This document shows, piece by piece, positions 1-10,162 of a DNA stretch of 64,000 nucleotides (position 1 is its first letter; every line of letters starts with the position of its first letter). The notes beneath the pieces were generated by a model that saw only the letters and a program-made list of their open reading frames with translations, did no database searches and was not told the DNA's origin. Location of the stretch: positions 88,601,881 through 88,665,880 of the forward strand of contig CM043957.1 in the NCBI GenBank assembly GCA_014529385.2. The letters are read 5' to 3'. Source of the DNA: Adiantum capillus-veneris (taxonomy: Eukaryota; Streptophyta; Polypodiopsida; Polypodiales; Pteridaceae). A program made the translations under genes and the position numbers.

Positions 1-21
1 ATCACTACTAAGGGATTAACT

Positions 22-3000
22 GTGAAGGGAATCCTTGATGGTGGCGCTGGGGTTAGCATTGTGACTAAAAATTGCTGGGAAACTATGGGAAGACCTCACC
101 TTGCGACCACAACCATAGTAGTGAAGATGGCCAATGGGTCTATTGTAAAACCTATTGGGATGCTAGAAGATCTCAAGATCAAGGTCTTTGGACATAAAAT
201 AAGGATTACCTTTATTGTTATGGATTTCTCCAAACACATTATGGCATCGGAGATGATCTTAGGACGTCCTTTCATGAGGGAAGCAAAAATGGTGCATGAT
301 TGGTTTAAAAACTATGTCTACTTGCAGTTCCAAGATTCTGTCATTCGAGTGGATCTTGTGATGGGTCAAGCACATCCTCTAGGAAACAAGTTTATAATTG
401 ATCATAGATCTGACACCACAGTTCACTCGGCCCCATTGCAGTATTGTTACACGTGTAAAGCGGACACTGATGTTGGGGAAGATTCTCCTTATATGGATGT
501 ACTACCTGGGATGACTGAGTCGGACAATGTGGATTGGGTCCACCTAGCAACAACCATAGACACTTGGGGAAATAGGGGGACGACCTGGGTAACACCTGAG
601 GGGGATGAAATACCACCACTTGTACCCTTAAACATGCTAGAAGCAATGCATATAGCTTCTGATGATCTACAAGATGAAAGTTTGACTAGCATTGAAACCA
701 GTGGCGCCTCACAAGACTATAGCCCACACGATTTGGGGTCAGAATCATCAATTGAAATTGACTCTGAGGACGAAGAATCTAAGTTAAATCTTAGTGCAAA
801 TATGGGGACAAACCATTCAGGGCCCAGTGGTAACCTAGATAATAATCTATCCAAGGGAGCAGAAGACACAAGTAGTGTTTCATCTAGTGAGTCTTCACTA
901 GAAATCAATCGTAATCGAGAATTAAACAAGAAGAGTAAGAGATATAAGAGGCAACGATATCGAGCAAATATGCGTGCTAGAATAAATGAAAAGAAATCTA
1001 CCGCAGAATGGCTTAATTATATAGGGGCATGTGATGCTCATCGAAAGTTGGTAGATAACTGGGGTGAATACCTTCAAAGCGTTATGTGGTGTAATCCACA
1101 ACCCATTGACATCGCACAACTAGAGACTACAAAGAAGCCAAAGTTGAGCCGTACCGTAAGGAGACGACAAAATCGAGAGTTAGCTCAACAACAAAAGGAA
1201 TCAGAAGTTAAATCACAATCCACAGAACAACAGGACCCCACAGACTTACACCCTGCACCTGAACATTTCAAATCCTATACCACAGAGGAACGTAAGGTTG
1301 TGTATACAAAGGCTCAAAGAAAACCTATCGATGGGAGCAATGGAGTCTATGATGGTCCAACGATAGTTAAGGAAATAGAGTTAGCAGACCCAGGAGAAGA
1401 GTCTAAACCTGTTTTCATTGCCCAAGATCTGACCGAGACTGAGGAGTGTGTACTTAAAGAACTTCTCAAGGAATTCAGGGATATATTTGCCTGGACTTAT
1501 CATGATATGAAAGGTGTTCCACCTTTCGTGGTGCAGCACACAATCCCCATGAATAGCATGGCTAAACCAGTTCAACAACGACCCTACCCAATGAATCCTA
1601 AATATGCAAAGATCGTTCAAGAAGAGATTAAAAAGCTTGTGGAATGCGGATTCATATACCCTATTGAGCACTCAGAATGGGTGTCTCCAATAGTGATTGT
1701 GCCAAAGAAGAATGGGAAACTCAGAGTGTGCGTGGATCTCAAGAAGGTCAATGCCGCCACTAGGAGGTACCATTACCCCTTGCCATATTCAGAACACGTG
1801 CTTGAAAGAGTTGCAGGTAAGGAAGCTTATAGCTTTTTAGATGGGTACTCTGGCTACAATCAAATCACAATTGCGTTGGAGGACCAAGATAAAACAACCT
1901 TTATAACCGAATTTGGAGTGTTCGCATTTCGTGTTATGGCTTTTGGTTTAACCAATGCCCCTGCTACCTTTCAAAGATTAATAAACACTGCTTTTAAAAA
2001 ATACTTGAGGGAGTTTTGTGAAGCTTTCTTAGATGACCTTTGTGTTTATTCCTCTTGGAAAGAACATCTATCATGCTTACGAAAAGTGTTTGAGAAGTGT
2101 AGATTGTATCGCATCTCCTTAAACCCTTTCAAATGCCAATTTTGGGTTAAACGTGGAGTCATTTTAGGGCATATAGTGTCCAAAAATGGGATTTCCACAG
2201 ATGAGAGCAAAATTAAAGCCATTGCTGAATTGCCACCACCTACAAATTATAAAGGAGTTCAAAGGTTCATGGGCCATGTTGGTTATTACCGAAGGTTTAT
2301 TTTAAACTTTGCCGAGATAGCTCGTCCTTTGTACAAGCTTCTTATTAAGTTCCAATGGACTACGGAGTGTGACCATGCTTATGAGTCATTGAAAAAGACC
2401 TTGACTAGCGCTCCTATTCTACGAGTGCCCGATTGGAATGTAATTTTTCATGTGCATATTGATGCATTGAACTTTGCTATTGGGTGTGTTCTAGCTCAAC
2501 CAGGAGAACATAAACTGGACTACCCCATTAGCTTTGCAAGTCGTCAGTTGAATGATGCCGAAAGAAACTACACCACTACAGAGCGAGAAGGTTTAGGTAT
2601 GATATATGCAGTGAAGAAATTTCGCTACTACCTTCTGGCCAACAAGTTTGTGTTCTATGTTGATCATCAAGCCTTGTTGTATCTAGTAAATAAACCTTGT
2701 TCCACGAGAAGAATTACACGATGGTTGTTAATTCTCCTTGAGTTTGATTTTACCATTGTGGTGAGACCTGGTAAAAGACATGTCATGGCTCATCATTTGT
2801 CTCGCATACCCAATGGTGAAGCCCCTACTAGAGTCAATGATGAATTGCCTGATACTTCTCTATTCCTAGTTGAAACCATACCTGAATGGAGTGAGAAGAT
2901 TGTGAACTTTCTAGTTAATGGTTTTCCACCCAAAGAGCTTCGTAAATACATAGCTCGAAAACTGTTAAAAGAATGTGAACCTTACTCTCTCATTGCGGGA

Positions 3001-3129
3001 ACTCTCTACAGGCTAGGGAAGGATGATATTCTTAGACATTGGGCCCGTGAGGATGAGTATTTATACATACTGCAAGAAGCCCACATGGGTATAGTCGGAG
3101 GACATTTCTCAAAGGGAACTAACAGCTAG
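22..3129 (+). pseudogene. gypsy A pol: protease, RT, RNase H (frameshifted)
   Basis: 1035 codons open at the left. Residues 1-110 form a retropepsin-like domain (ILDGGAG at residue 4, ILGRPFM near residue 80). The usual D-S/T-G triad reads D-G-G, so this first protease may be inactive. A charged, Ser-rich linker follows (about 110-500). RT spans about 510-695 with the [11 protein letters not shown] motif and the catalytic box FLDDLCVYS near residue 668, both Asp present. RNase H lies at about 805-930. The frame ends inside the integrase zinc-finger (H-x-H part, residues about 1020-1035) at a TAG that follows an apparent one-base insertion near 3121; the next frame continues the zinc finger without loss. 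A retrotransposon replication polyprotein, not a host gene. Confidence 0.9.
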
Positions 3130-4117
3130 AAAGGTATTGCAATCAGGCTATTGGTGGCCAACCTTATTTAAGGATGCATCACTTTTTTCAAAAGGATGTG
3201 ATGAATGCCAATGTTACAAGATCACACAACAAAAGGATAGGATGCCCTTACATCCTGTTAAAGTGACTCAACCATTTGAAAAATGGGGTTTGGACTTTGT
3301 AGGCCCAATTAGTTCAGTAGCTCGTAGCACACAATCTCGATATATTATCGTTGCCACTGACTATGTAACAAAGTGGGCAGAAGCCAGGGCCACACGAAAG
3401 GCTGATGCGAGGTCAACTGCCAAGTTTCTCTTTGAGAACATTATTACAAGATTTGGTTGTCCCTTTGAGATTGTGAGTGACAATGGTACTCATTTTATAA
3501 ATGGAGTAATCAAAGAACTCACTACTAACTTCATGATAGCTCACCATAAGTCCACACCTTATTATCCACAAGCAAATGGCCAAGCTGAGAGCACCAATAA
3601 GACCTTAATTTCTATCTTAACCAAAACGGTGGAAGCTCATCGCACAGATTGGGATTTAAAGCTTACATCAGCTCTATGGGCTTATCGTACTGTGTATAAA
3701 GTTGCCATTAATTGCACACCATTCAAGATGGTGTATGGCCAAGAAGCGGTTATGCCATGGGAGTTTGTCGTTCCTAGTCTTCGAGTAGCTTCTCAAGAAG
3801 GTTGGGGTGGTAACCCCTTAGTTGAGCGATTATATATCCTTGAAAGGTTAGATGAAGAGAGGCAATTAGCTGTGCAAAATGCACTTGTGGAGAAAGATAG
3901 GAGGAAGAAATGGTTTGACCGTCATCTAAAGAACAAAGATATCAATGTTGGTGATAAAATCCTTATGTATGGAGTGCGTAACGAAAAGAAAAAGTTGAAA
4001 TATGCGGGAAAAGGACCATATAGAGTATGTGAGATCACCCCACAAGGAACCATTCGTGTGGAGACTCTTGATGGAGTTGAAACCATTGGATTCCTCAATG
4101 GGAGAAAATTTAAAAGA
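3119..4117 (+). pseudogene. gypsy A integrase, continued in next frame
   Basis: This frame picks up right after the shift near 3121, giving the second half of the HHCC zinc finger (C-x2-C in CDECQC), then the catalytic core. The three acidic residues are visible as LDFVGPI (about 3290), VSDNGTH (about 3475) and the Glu of GQAEST (about 3588). A basic C-terminal domain with GPYRV follows. Integrase inserts the reverse-transcribed cDNA into the chromosome. The frame stops at TAA 4118 but continues in the same register through 4250 and 4424 into the downstream domain, so the ancestral product was probably one polyprotein. Confidence 0.88.
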
Positions 4118-4120
4118 TAA

Positions 4121-5503
4121 TATGATCCTTTAAGCCAAGAGGAGTTGCATGCCATCCATACAAAAAAGGCAGCCAAGGCACAAATAGAATTGAAGAAGAT
4201 ACAAGCTCAAGCTAAGGCTAAGGAGCGACAACAACGTATAAGACGAAAATGAGAGGCTAACCTTGGAGTCATACATGCATTCTACGTTGAAATCGACGAG
4301 GATTGGTTGGACTCTGACACACCTCTACGATACCCTATTGACTTAAATAGCACCTATGGAAAAGTGCTATATAACGCCTTATTGGATACGGGTGCTAAAT
4401 ATAATCTGCTATCATATGGGGTGTGATGTCAGTTAGGGAAGCCACCTCTATCTGAGAGTATTATCCAAGTCAAGGGTGTCAACAAGAAAAAAACTACGGT
4501 TTTTGGAATCTGGCGCACTTCTGTCAGTTATGACAATTGGGTTGTAGCTCAAGACTTTTTGGTCATGCCTACTGGAACTATGGAGGGTAATATAAACCTA
4601 GGACGCATGTGGATGATAGCCACCAAATGCACTATTGATTGGGGGACAGGGGGTGTCACAACACAAAAACCAACTCTTAGCCCTGCCACGCAAGCCATAG
4701 TCCCTGAGATATTTCCTCTTAAGGAAATAAAACCCAAAACATTGCATGTCCAAGAGGTTGAACCATATGTCCCCATAGCCCAACTCTCTAGAGCTTCAAC
4801 TGATGTAGTTGAAAGAAAGCTTGAGACACACAAGAACCATCCTAATATAACAAAGAAAACATACAAGTGGGTCCCTAAAGCTTCTTTAGTAACCATGGCT
4901 AATGCTAAAAACCGAAAGCCTCGAAAGGAACGTCCCACCCACTCCAAGAAATGTAAAAAAACATTGCGTTGGATTCCTAAACGACTATTGGAAGCCCAAG
5001 GATACTATGAAGGAAATGATCAAATCTGGGTGCCCAAACGTAAATTGTACTCTTACCTGTTACCTGGCCCATGTAAACCCAATCCTGTGGCTCCAAAACA
5101 AATTGAAAATCATGGAAAGGAAAAAATCACGGAATGCGACACACCTGCTCCAGAGCTAGTTTGGGTACCAAAGAAAGAACGATTTGTTCCACCTAGCTCA
5201 GGAACAAGGAAAGCAAATGAAGCTTCTTGCTCTTCATGTAGTTCCTATACGGAAATAGAAGCTTCGACACAACCTCCACCTACCATTGTACATATCCATA
5301 CAAGCAAGAAAGAGTTTGCACCTCCCGTTGTAGGTTCACCACCTACAACAATGTTGCAAATAAAATCATGGGAGAGTACCTTACCACCCTTGCAACTAGA
5401 TAAAACACATAGGGCGATCGAAAACTATTGGTTAAAGCCTTCACCCATAACAACTTGGAACAATTGGTTTCAAAAGGTGACGACATCATTCCAAAAGGTA
5501 TGA
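4121..5503 (+). pseudogene. gypsy A C-terminal extension: second retropepsin-like domain plus W(V/I)PK tail
   Basis: Read in the integrase frame, this stretch is interrupted only by TGA at 4250 and 4424. At about 4375-4620 it has a second aspartic-protease signature: YNALLDTGAKYNLL (a full D-T-G-A triad), then about 70 residues later the NLGRMWM element that matches the C-terminal ILGRPWM of retropepsins. After it comes a Lys/Pro-rich tail with four W-(V/I)-P-K repeats at about 4868, 4970, 5027 and 5162. The tail ends at TGA 5501, a few bases before the polypurine tract. A protease-like domain after integrase is not the usual gypsy order. Function of the tail is unknown; nucleic-acid or chromatin binding would fit its charge but is a guess. 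Confidence 0.7.
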
Positions 5504-5510
5504 TCTACCC

Positions 5511-5524
5511 AAGGAAGGGGGGAG
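5511..5524 (+). promoter_or_regulatory. polypurine tract of element A
   Basis: A purine run (AAGGAAGGGGGGAG) immediately precedes TGTTTGCTGAC. It matches a plus-strand primer site abutting a 3' LTR that begins with TG. Confidence 0.7.
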
Positions 5525-5640
5525 TGTTTGCTGACATCCGTCATTCACTTGCTTCCCTCTCAACCTTCCTCCCTGACTTCTCAATCTCCAATCCTAGGGA
5601 ATGTATATATAAAGCCTTATACTAGCAAACAAACAAAAAA
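5525..5640 (+). repeat. 3' LTR of element A (start; end not resolved)
   Basis: Starts TGTTTGCTGACATCC right after the polypurine tract. A TATA-like stretch (ATGTATATATAAAG) lies at about 5601-5614, as expected for U3. No second copy is in the window, so the right edge cannot be placed; it may extend to about 5790. Confidence 0.55.
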
Positions 5641-5802
5641 AAGATTTTTTTTTTAAAAGTAAAAGAGCAAGAGCGTCTAGCAACGAGAGAGCACCCCTAT
5701 CAGATCCTACACATAAGTCTAAATTCACCATGTCACATCAAGCAACACACAAAAACAACTCATGTTTTAAAGACCTAACCAAATCTATCTGTATTCTCAG
5801 AG

Positions 5803-6842
5803 ATGGCTAGTTCACCAGAGGCATGCGCTTCTATTTTTTATGAAAGGTATCCTTTTTCTTTTTCTCAAGTGTTTAACATCTGCTACCCTGTACTTTCTTG
5901 CGAATGGGATTTGGTAGAGAGACTTGCGCGTGAGCGAAATTTTGAGGAGTTACAATGGCTGATACGTCATTAGCTTGTTATTGTGAAAAATTGCCTACGT
6001 TTAGCACCTTGGCTAAGTGGGGCATGCACTTCCTGATGTATCCAAGCTATGTGACTCACTATTGCATGGCAAAAACATCTACAAAGTGTTCAAAATGGCT
6101 TGGAATGCCCCAAGTTGGCTGCCACAAGGGCGCGCATTTGGGGCTTCCAGAGGCCTATGGATGGACATAATGCGTGCCCTTGTGGCAGCCTCTCCTAGTG
6201 CTTTGCTGACACTCTCCAATGGCTTCCAGACAATTTTGACAAGCAATAAGTATGTTTTGTTTGCTTCGATCAATGCTTCAATTAGCATAGATGCTACTGG
6301 AATTCATCCCCCCTTAGTCCATGTCAGTCCTAAACTCCAGAAAGGGCTTAGATATTGCCACAAAGTTTACTCTTGTGGTTTGTTAATACAACTTTAGGTA
6401 TCTGGGGCAAGATGGGCGTAAGGTTACCTGGGTATCCATGTCTTCCTTTTTTGCAGCTGGGTATTATTGTCTTCTCACTCTGTTTTGTAACTGGATATGC
6501 TCCTATTCTCCAAGAAGGGTTTAGATATTGCCACAGTTTTGTGGTTTGTTAATACATCTTTAGGTATCTGGGGCAAGATGGGCTTAATGGATAACTAGTG
6601 ATCCCTACCCAGTAGCGAATGTTTCTCCGGTGGCACATGCTTATTCTTTTGCACAAGATGAGTATCCACGCATCGCGAGGTTCTTGATTAACACGCTTGC
6701 GCAAGAGGATGATGAAGAAGAAATAATAGAAACCAAGGAAGACTATGGCCTCACGAAAAATGATTTCGTTTATCTAGATGATGAGGATAGAGGCCTAGCC
6801 TTAGGGTGGCCACCCGGTTTATATAATATCCTCTTTCCTTGA
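5803..6842 (+). pseudogene. unassigned coding-like remnants after element A
   Basis: An ATG at 5803 opens a 55-codon frame (begins MASSPEACASIFYERY), and neighbouring frames continue coding-like sequence: about 5955-6170, 6017-6397 (contains LLTLSNGFQTILTSNKYVLF) and 6630-6839 (acidic, DDEEEIIETKEDYG). The frame changes every few hundred bases, so if this was one gene it is decayed. I recognise no family. It could be an extra reading frame of a retrotransposon or a degraded host gene. A direct repeat sits inside it. Confidence 0.3.
6335..6586 (+). repeat. direct repeat, two copies of about 80 bp
   Basis: Copy 1 at about 6335-6412 and copy 2 at about 6508-6586 share AAGGG(C/T)TTAGATATTGCCACA, a GTGGTTTGTTAATACA segment and TTTAGGTATCTGGGGCAAGA. 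Copy 1 has about 8 extra bases in the middle. The intervening sequence is about 95 bp. Confidence 0.8.
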
Positions 6843-7965
6843 TTCTAAAAGGGATGACATATAGGTAGGTTAGGGGTCTGGATTGTGTTTTGAATTTGTT
6901 TTCTAGGAGTTATAATTTTTTTCACACTGACATGCCTCCTAGAGGTATAGTGCTTGTTTTTTGGATGTGTTAGGTAGGACTTATATGGATCTCCATCCAC
7001 ATGGCTGAGGACATCTGCTTCGACGAAATGAGCAACTCCATACCTCCAGGTGTACTACTTTCCATGATTCATGTTGGTGGATATGTATAATTGCTAATAA
7101 TGATTTTTCATGGTTTGTTTGAGTGCAATAGTTATGTTTGTTATCTGTCATTATAGATGTATAAATTTGTCTTTGCTTAAGTTGATGGAACTAGAGTTTA
7201 ATCTTATGGATGGGCCTTGAGATTAGGAGACCGTGACTTTAGGTTAACTCATTTACTTGACCACTAGGCCTAGCTGATAAAATTATATGAGTATTTGAGA
7301 CCTTAGGAATGTTTAAGGCATAGAGAAGCTTGCTCACTTAAACAACAAAAACACTAGTGAGAATACAAAGAAAATGAAAGCAAAAAACATAAGTGCCACA
7401 AACGAAAAATCTAATGCTGGAAGGGAAATCCTGGCTTGATTTGGTACTTCACTCACATGTATTGTCTATGGTACTAGAGCCCTAGAGGTTCCCAGTGTGG
7501 GCGCTTTTCTTTGAGAAGCAAAAAGCCCCGGACATACAAAATAAGCACACACGTCAAATGATTGTGAACCAAAGTAAAAAAGAGAAAAAGAAAAAAATGA
7601 ATGACATTTAAAAGACTTCCATTGAGCTTACAGTTAACATTTCAAGCTTTTGTTTGCAGTTGTGAGAGCTAGTTGGCTAATCAAAGCTGAAAAGCATAAT
7701 TAGGGAATCTTGCATTTAGATAATCTTCTTAGCTTAGCTAGTACTAGAGTAGTTATTTTAACCTTAGTCATAGCTAACTAATTGATAGACTCACCCATAA
7801 TCCCAAAACTCTTGATTAATTAATTTACTCAAAGTGCGATTTATTTGTCCTTAATGGCAATCTAACATTTCATAAATCTTGCATTTACTCATTTCCACAT
7901 GTACTTTACATTCCCCTCATGATTTATGGCCATATAATTCCGCTTGCTGAAACAGTGACTTTGCC
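6843..7965. other. intergenic, no gene seen
   Basis: AT-rich sequence with short frames only. I see no domain, repeat array or RNA gene in it. Confidence 0.6.
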
Positions 7966-8244
7966 TTGCAGATTCAAATCCAGATGCTCTACAACATGGA
8001 CATAACAACCTTCAACTCAATAGCTTCCGAGGACGGAATCTACATCAGGAATGGGAGCATGTTAACCCTCATGGCTCACGGACACCCTATTACCTACGAT
8101 GGACGTTGTAACCTACGGCGGACATTGTATTATTTATTTGGTAAAGTCAGGTACAGGGCTTGTCGGTCCAATAGGAAAAGGGTAAGAGTGATCGCCGATG
8201 AGAGGCGCACTCTAACTGGAACATTCAAGGGATTAATTGGCTAA
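7966..8244 (+). CDS. small hypothetical ORF, doubtful
   Basis: A 92-codon frame with a basic C-terminal half (RYRACRSNRKRVRVIADERR). It is preceded by TTGCCTTGCAG, which looks like a splice acceptor, so it could be a last exon of something lost. No family is recognised and chance is a fair alternative. Confidence 0.2.
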   Translation: MQIQIQMLYNMDITTFNSIASEDGIYIRNGSMLTLMAHGHPITYDGRCNLRRTLYYLFGKVRYRACRSNRKRVRVIADERRTLTGTFKGLIG

Positions 8245-8271
8245 GCATGGGCGCCCAAGTGTGAATGGGGC

Positions 8272-8380
8272 GAGCTCATATAAAAGTCAACTAAACCTAA
8301 AATTCACTCATTCTCTCATTTGTGCAATAGAAGAGTGCTCTTGCTCCATCTCCATCTCCATCTTCTTCTTCTTCACCTCC

Positions 8381-8454
<74 letters not shown>

Positions 8455-8455
8455 G
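8272..8455 (+). promoter_or_regulatory. TATA-like box followed by (GT)n(GA)n microsatellite
   Basis: CATATAAAAG at about 8276-8285 is followed by a pyrimidine-rich leader, then (GT)n at 8382-8432 and (GA)n at 8432-8455. A consensus donor-like GGTGAGTGAC lies at about 8570. This resembles a promoter plus first exon, or an LTR U3/R. No coding sequence can be tied to it. Confidence 0.3.
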
Positions 8456-8835
8456 TGCGATCGAGCATTGCGACGACGGCACGACGACGGCGAAGCGGTT
8501 GAGCGTGGCGAAGCGGCGGCTCCTTCTTCTTCGCGGCGAGGAATCCTCCACGAAGCAAGCGTAGAGCGGTGAGTGACACACCATCGCCTTCTTTGAGCTT
8601 ACTAGTTTAGGCTTGTTGTGTGATTGGAGCCATTTGTGGCTCGCACACGGTGTATCGGCAAGTTCCTTGCATTGACACGTGCGACATACACGCACATATC
8701 TCAATGATGGTGTCAAAGGTTGCGTCCCTAGAGGTTCGTATGGAAATTCCCTCACATAATTCTTGTTATAAAATCACTCATTCATGTCATGGTTGGTCCA
8801 TTTTTTCTCAATTGCACACCACTTCAAAATTCATT

Positions 8836-9420
8836 TCACATTAACTGATGTTGGTCTAGGCTAAGTGTTACACCATGGAGTGGGATGATCCGTCCACACG
8901 TGTCACATCTCCTCATTGGTTGTTGTTGTACATTTGGGTTCAGACTATTGCCTTGGTTCATCCTCTTGGTTACTTCGTTGAACAATTGACCAAGGGTTGG
9001 CATGGTTGGATTTTGAACACTTTGCTTCATCATGGGTTGTTTGCATCTTCTGTCAACTCTCTGTAGGCCTTACCATTGTCAACTAGATATAAAGCTTCTC
9101 TAGTGACTTGCTCAAACGTTGTGCATGCTTTCAAGTGCAGGTCCTTAAGAGTCTCATTCCTCAAGCACTCTATAAAAAGAACTGATATCCTCTCATCTTG
9201 CGGTAACTCTTTGATTTTCTAGAATGCAAAATTTTAGTTTCAGTGCATTGAAAAGATTTGTGTTAGTGTCATAAGCCCTTTTAGCTCTGGTTCAACTTTA
9301 AAATTCATTAGTTTAGCTTAGAAACTCCTTGTTTGATACTTTGGAAAGTCGATTTTCGCTCTTGGAGATGACTTCCCGTGATGATTTCGCTTGAGCTTGA
9401 TCACATAAGCTTGTAGATGT
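8836..9420 (-). pseudogene. decayed gypsy gag fragment
   Basis: On the minus strand a frame near 9400-9300 contains AKIDFPKYQ, a typical start of a gag capsid domain. After a break, 9230-9065 reads LPQDERISVLFIECLRN...FEQVTREALYLVD, matching the C-terminal part of retrotransposon gag. A shifted frame then ends with CDTCG, half of a zinc knuckle. At least three stops or shifts interrupt it. It is distinct from the gag at 10-14 kb, so two elements may be involved. Confidence 0.55.
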
Positions 9421-10160
9421 TGTGGGGCACCTTTCCATGCCGTCGGTGTAGCTATGGGCCTTACGGATGTCCTTTATGGCGATTTGTCACTCTGAGAGTG
9501 TCTTTTAGTTGGGTGATGGTATGGCAATGAATTTTCTTGATGTTAGACCACATGCCTCGTATTTCAAATGTATGTCGATGCTGCTCATGAAGTTTGGTGG
9601 CAAACAGACGCTCTGTCTAGCCGTGAGAGCCAAATGACGCTTTGAGTGTCCGAAGCCAAGATCAACGTTTTGATCCACTTTTGGTAGATTGCTTATGGAG
9701 GAGGTTGCATGGGCTTATAGACAACCTCGAGGGGCACCTACCCCAACTTAAGAATTTGAGATGTCCTCATCTCAACCGAAGACATAAATCATTTACATAG
9801 AAAATTTATGGCTCTTAGTAGCATTTTTCAGTGGGTTCATCTTTCTATACAACTAGTTGATTCTTAATTTCTTTATTTCCAATAACTTTCTTTATCTTTC
9901 CTCAATAATACCATTTATTTTGAGATCTCACAATTCCTTACTTTAGCATTACTAACTACTTGCTGCTTTCATCTAGATTGGGTTGTGGACCCAAGAATTC
10001 CTTCTCAATTGGAATTTTGTTGGGCATATCCATCTGCACAAATCATGGTAACCCGACTTTCAGTTCTCTATTGAGAAATTCCCAAAGAGCTATGAATAGC
10101 TCAAGATCTTTATACAATTTAGACATGATAGTGGTTCTGAATTTAGGAGCCATGAAATCC
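9421..10160. other. no gene recognised
   Basis: Short frames only on both strands. Part may be further decayed gag leader on the minus strand, but no motif supports this. Confidence 0.4.
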
Positions 10161-10162
10161 AT

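Larger units (their letters stand above)
1..5640 (+). mobile_element. Ty3/gypsy element A, 5' end outside window
   Basis: The window opens inside the protease region of a gypsy-type polyprotein. Order along the plus strand is retropepsin-like domain, linker, reverse transcriptase, RNase H, integrase, a second retropepsin-like domain, a basic tail, a polypurine tract at about 5511-5524 and a 3' LTR starting at 5525. RT before integrase is diagnostic of Ty3/gypsy. The copy is dead: one frameshift (3121) and in-frame stops at 4118, 4250 and 4424. The 5' LTR and gag lie left of the window, so target-site duplication and LTR identity cannot be judged. The 3' LTR end is not resolved; the end coordinate given is approximate. 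Confidence 0.85.

Noticed and set aside
8297-8755. 152-codon minus-strand frame across the (GT)n repeat
   Set aside because: Its length comes from the microsatellite (Ser-Leu and His-Thr runs); no domain on either side.
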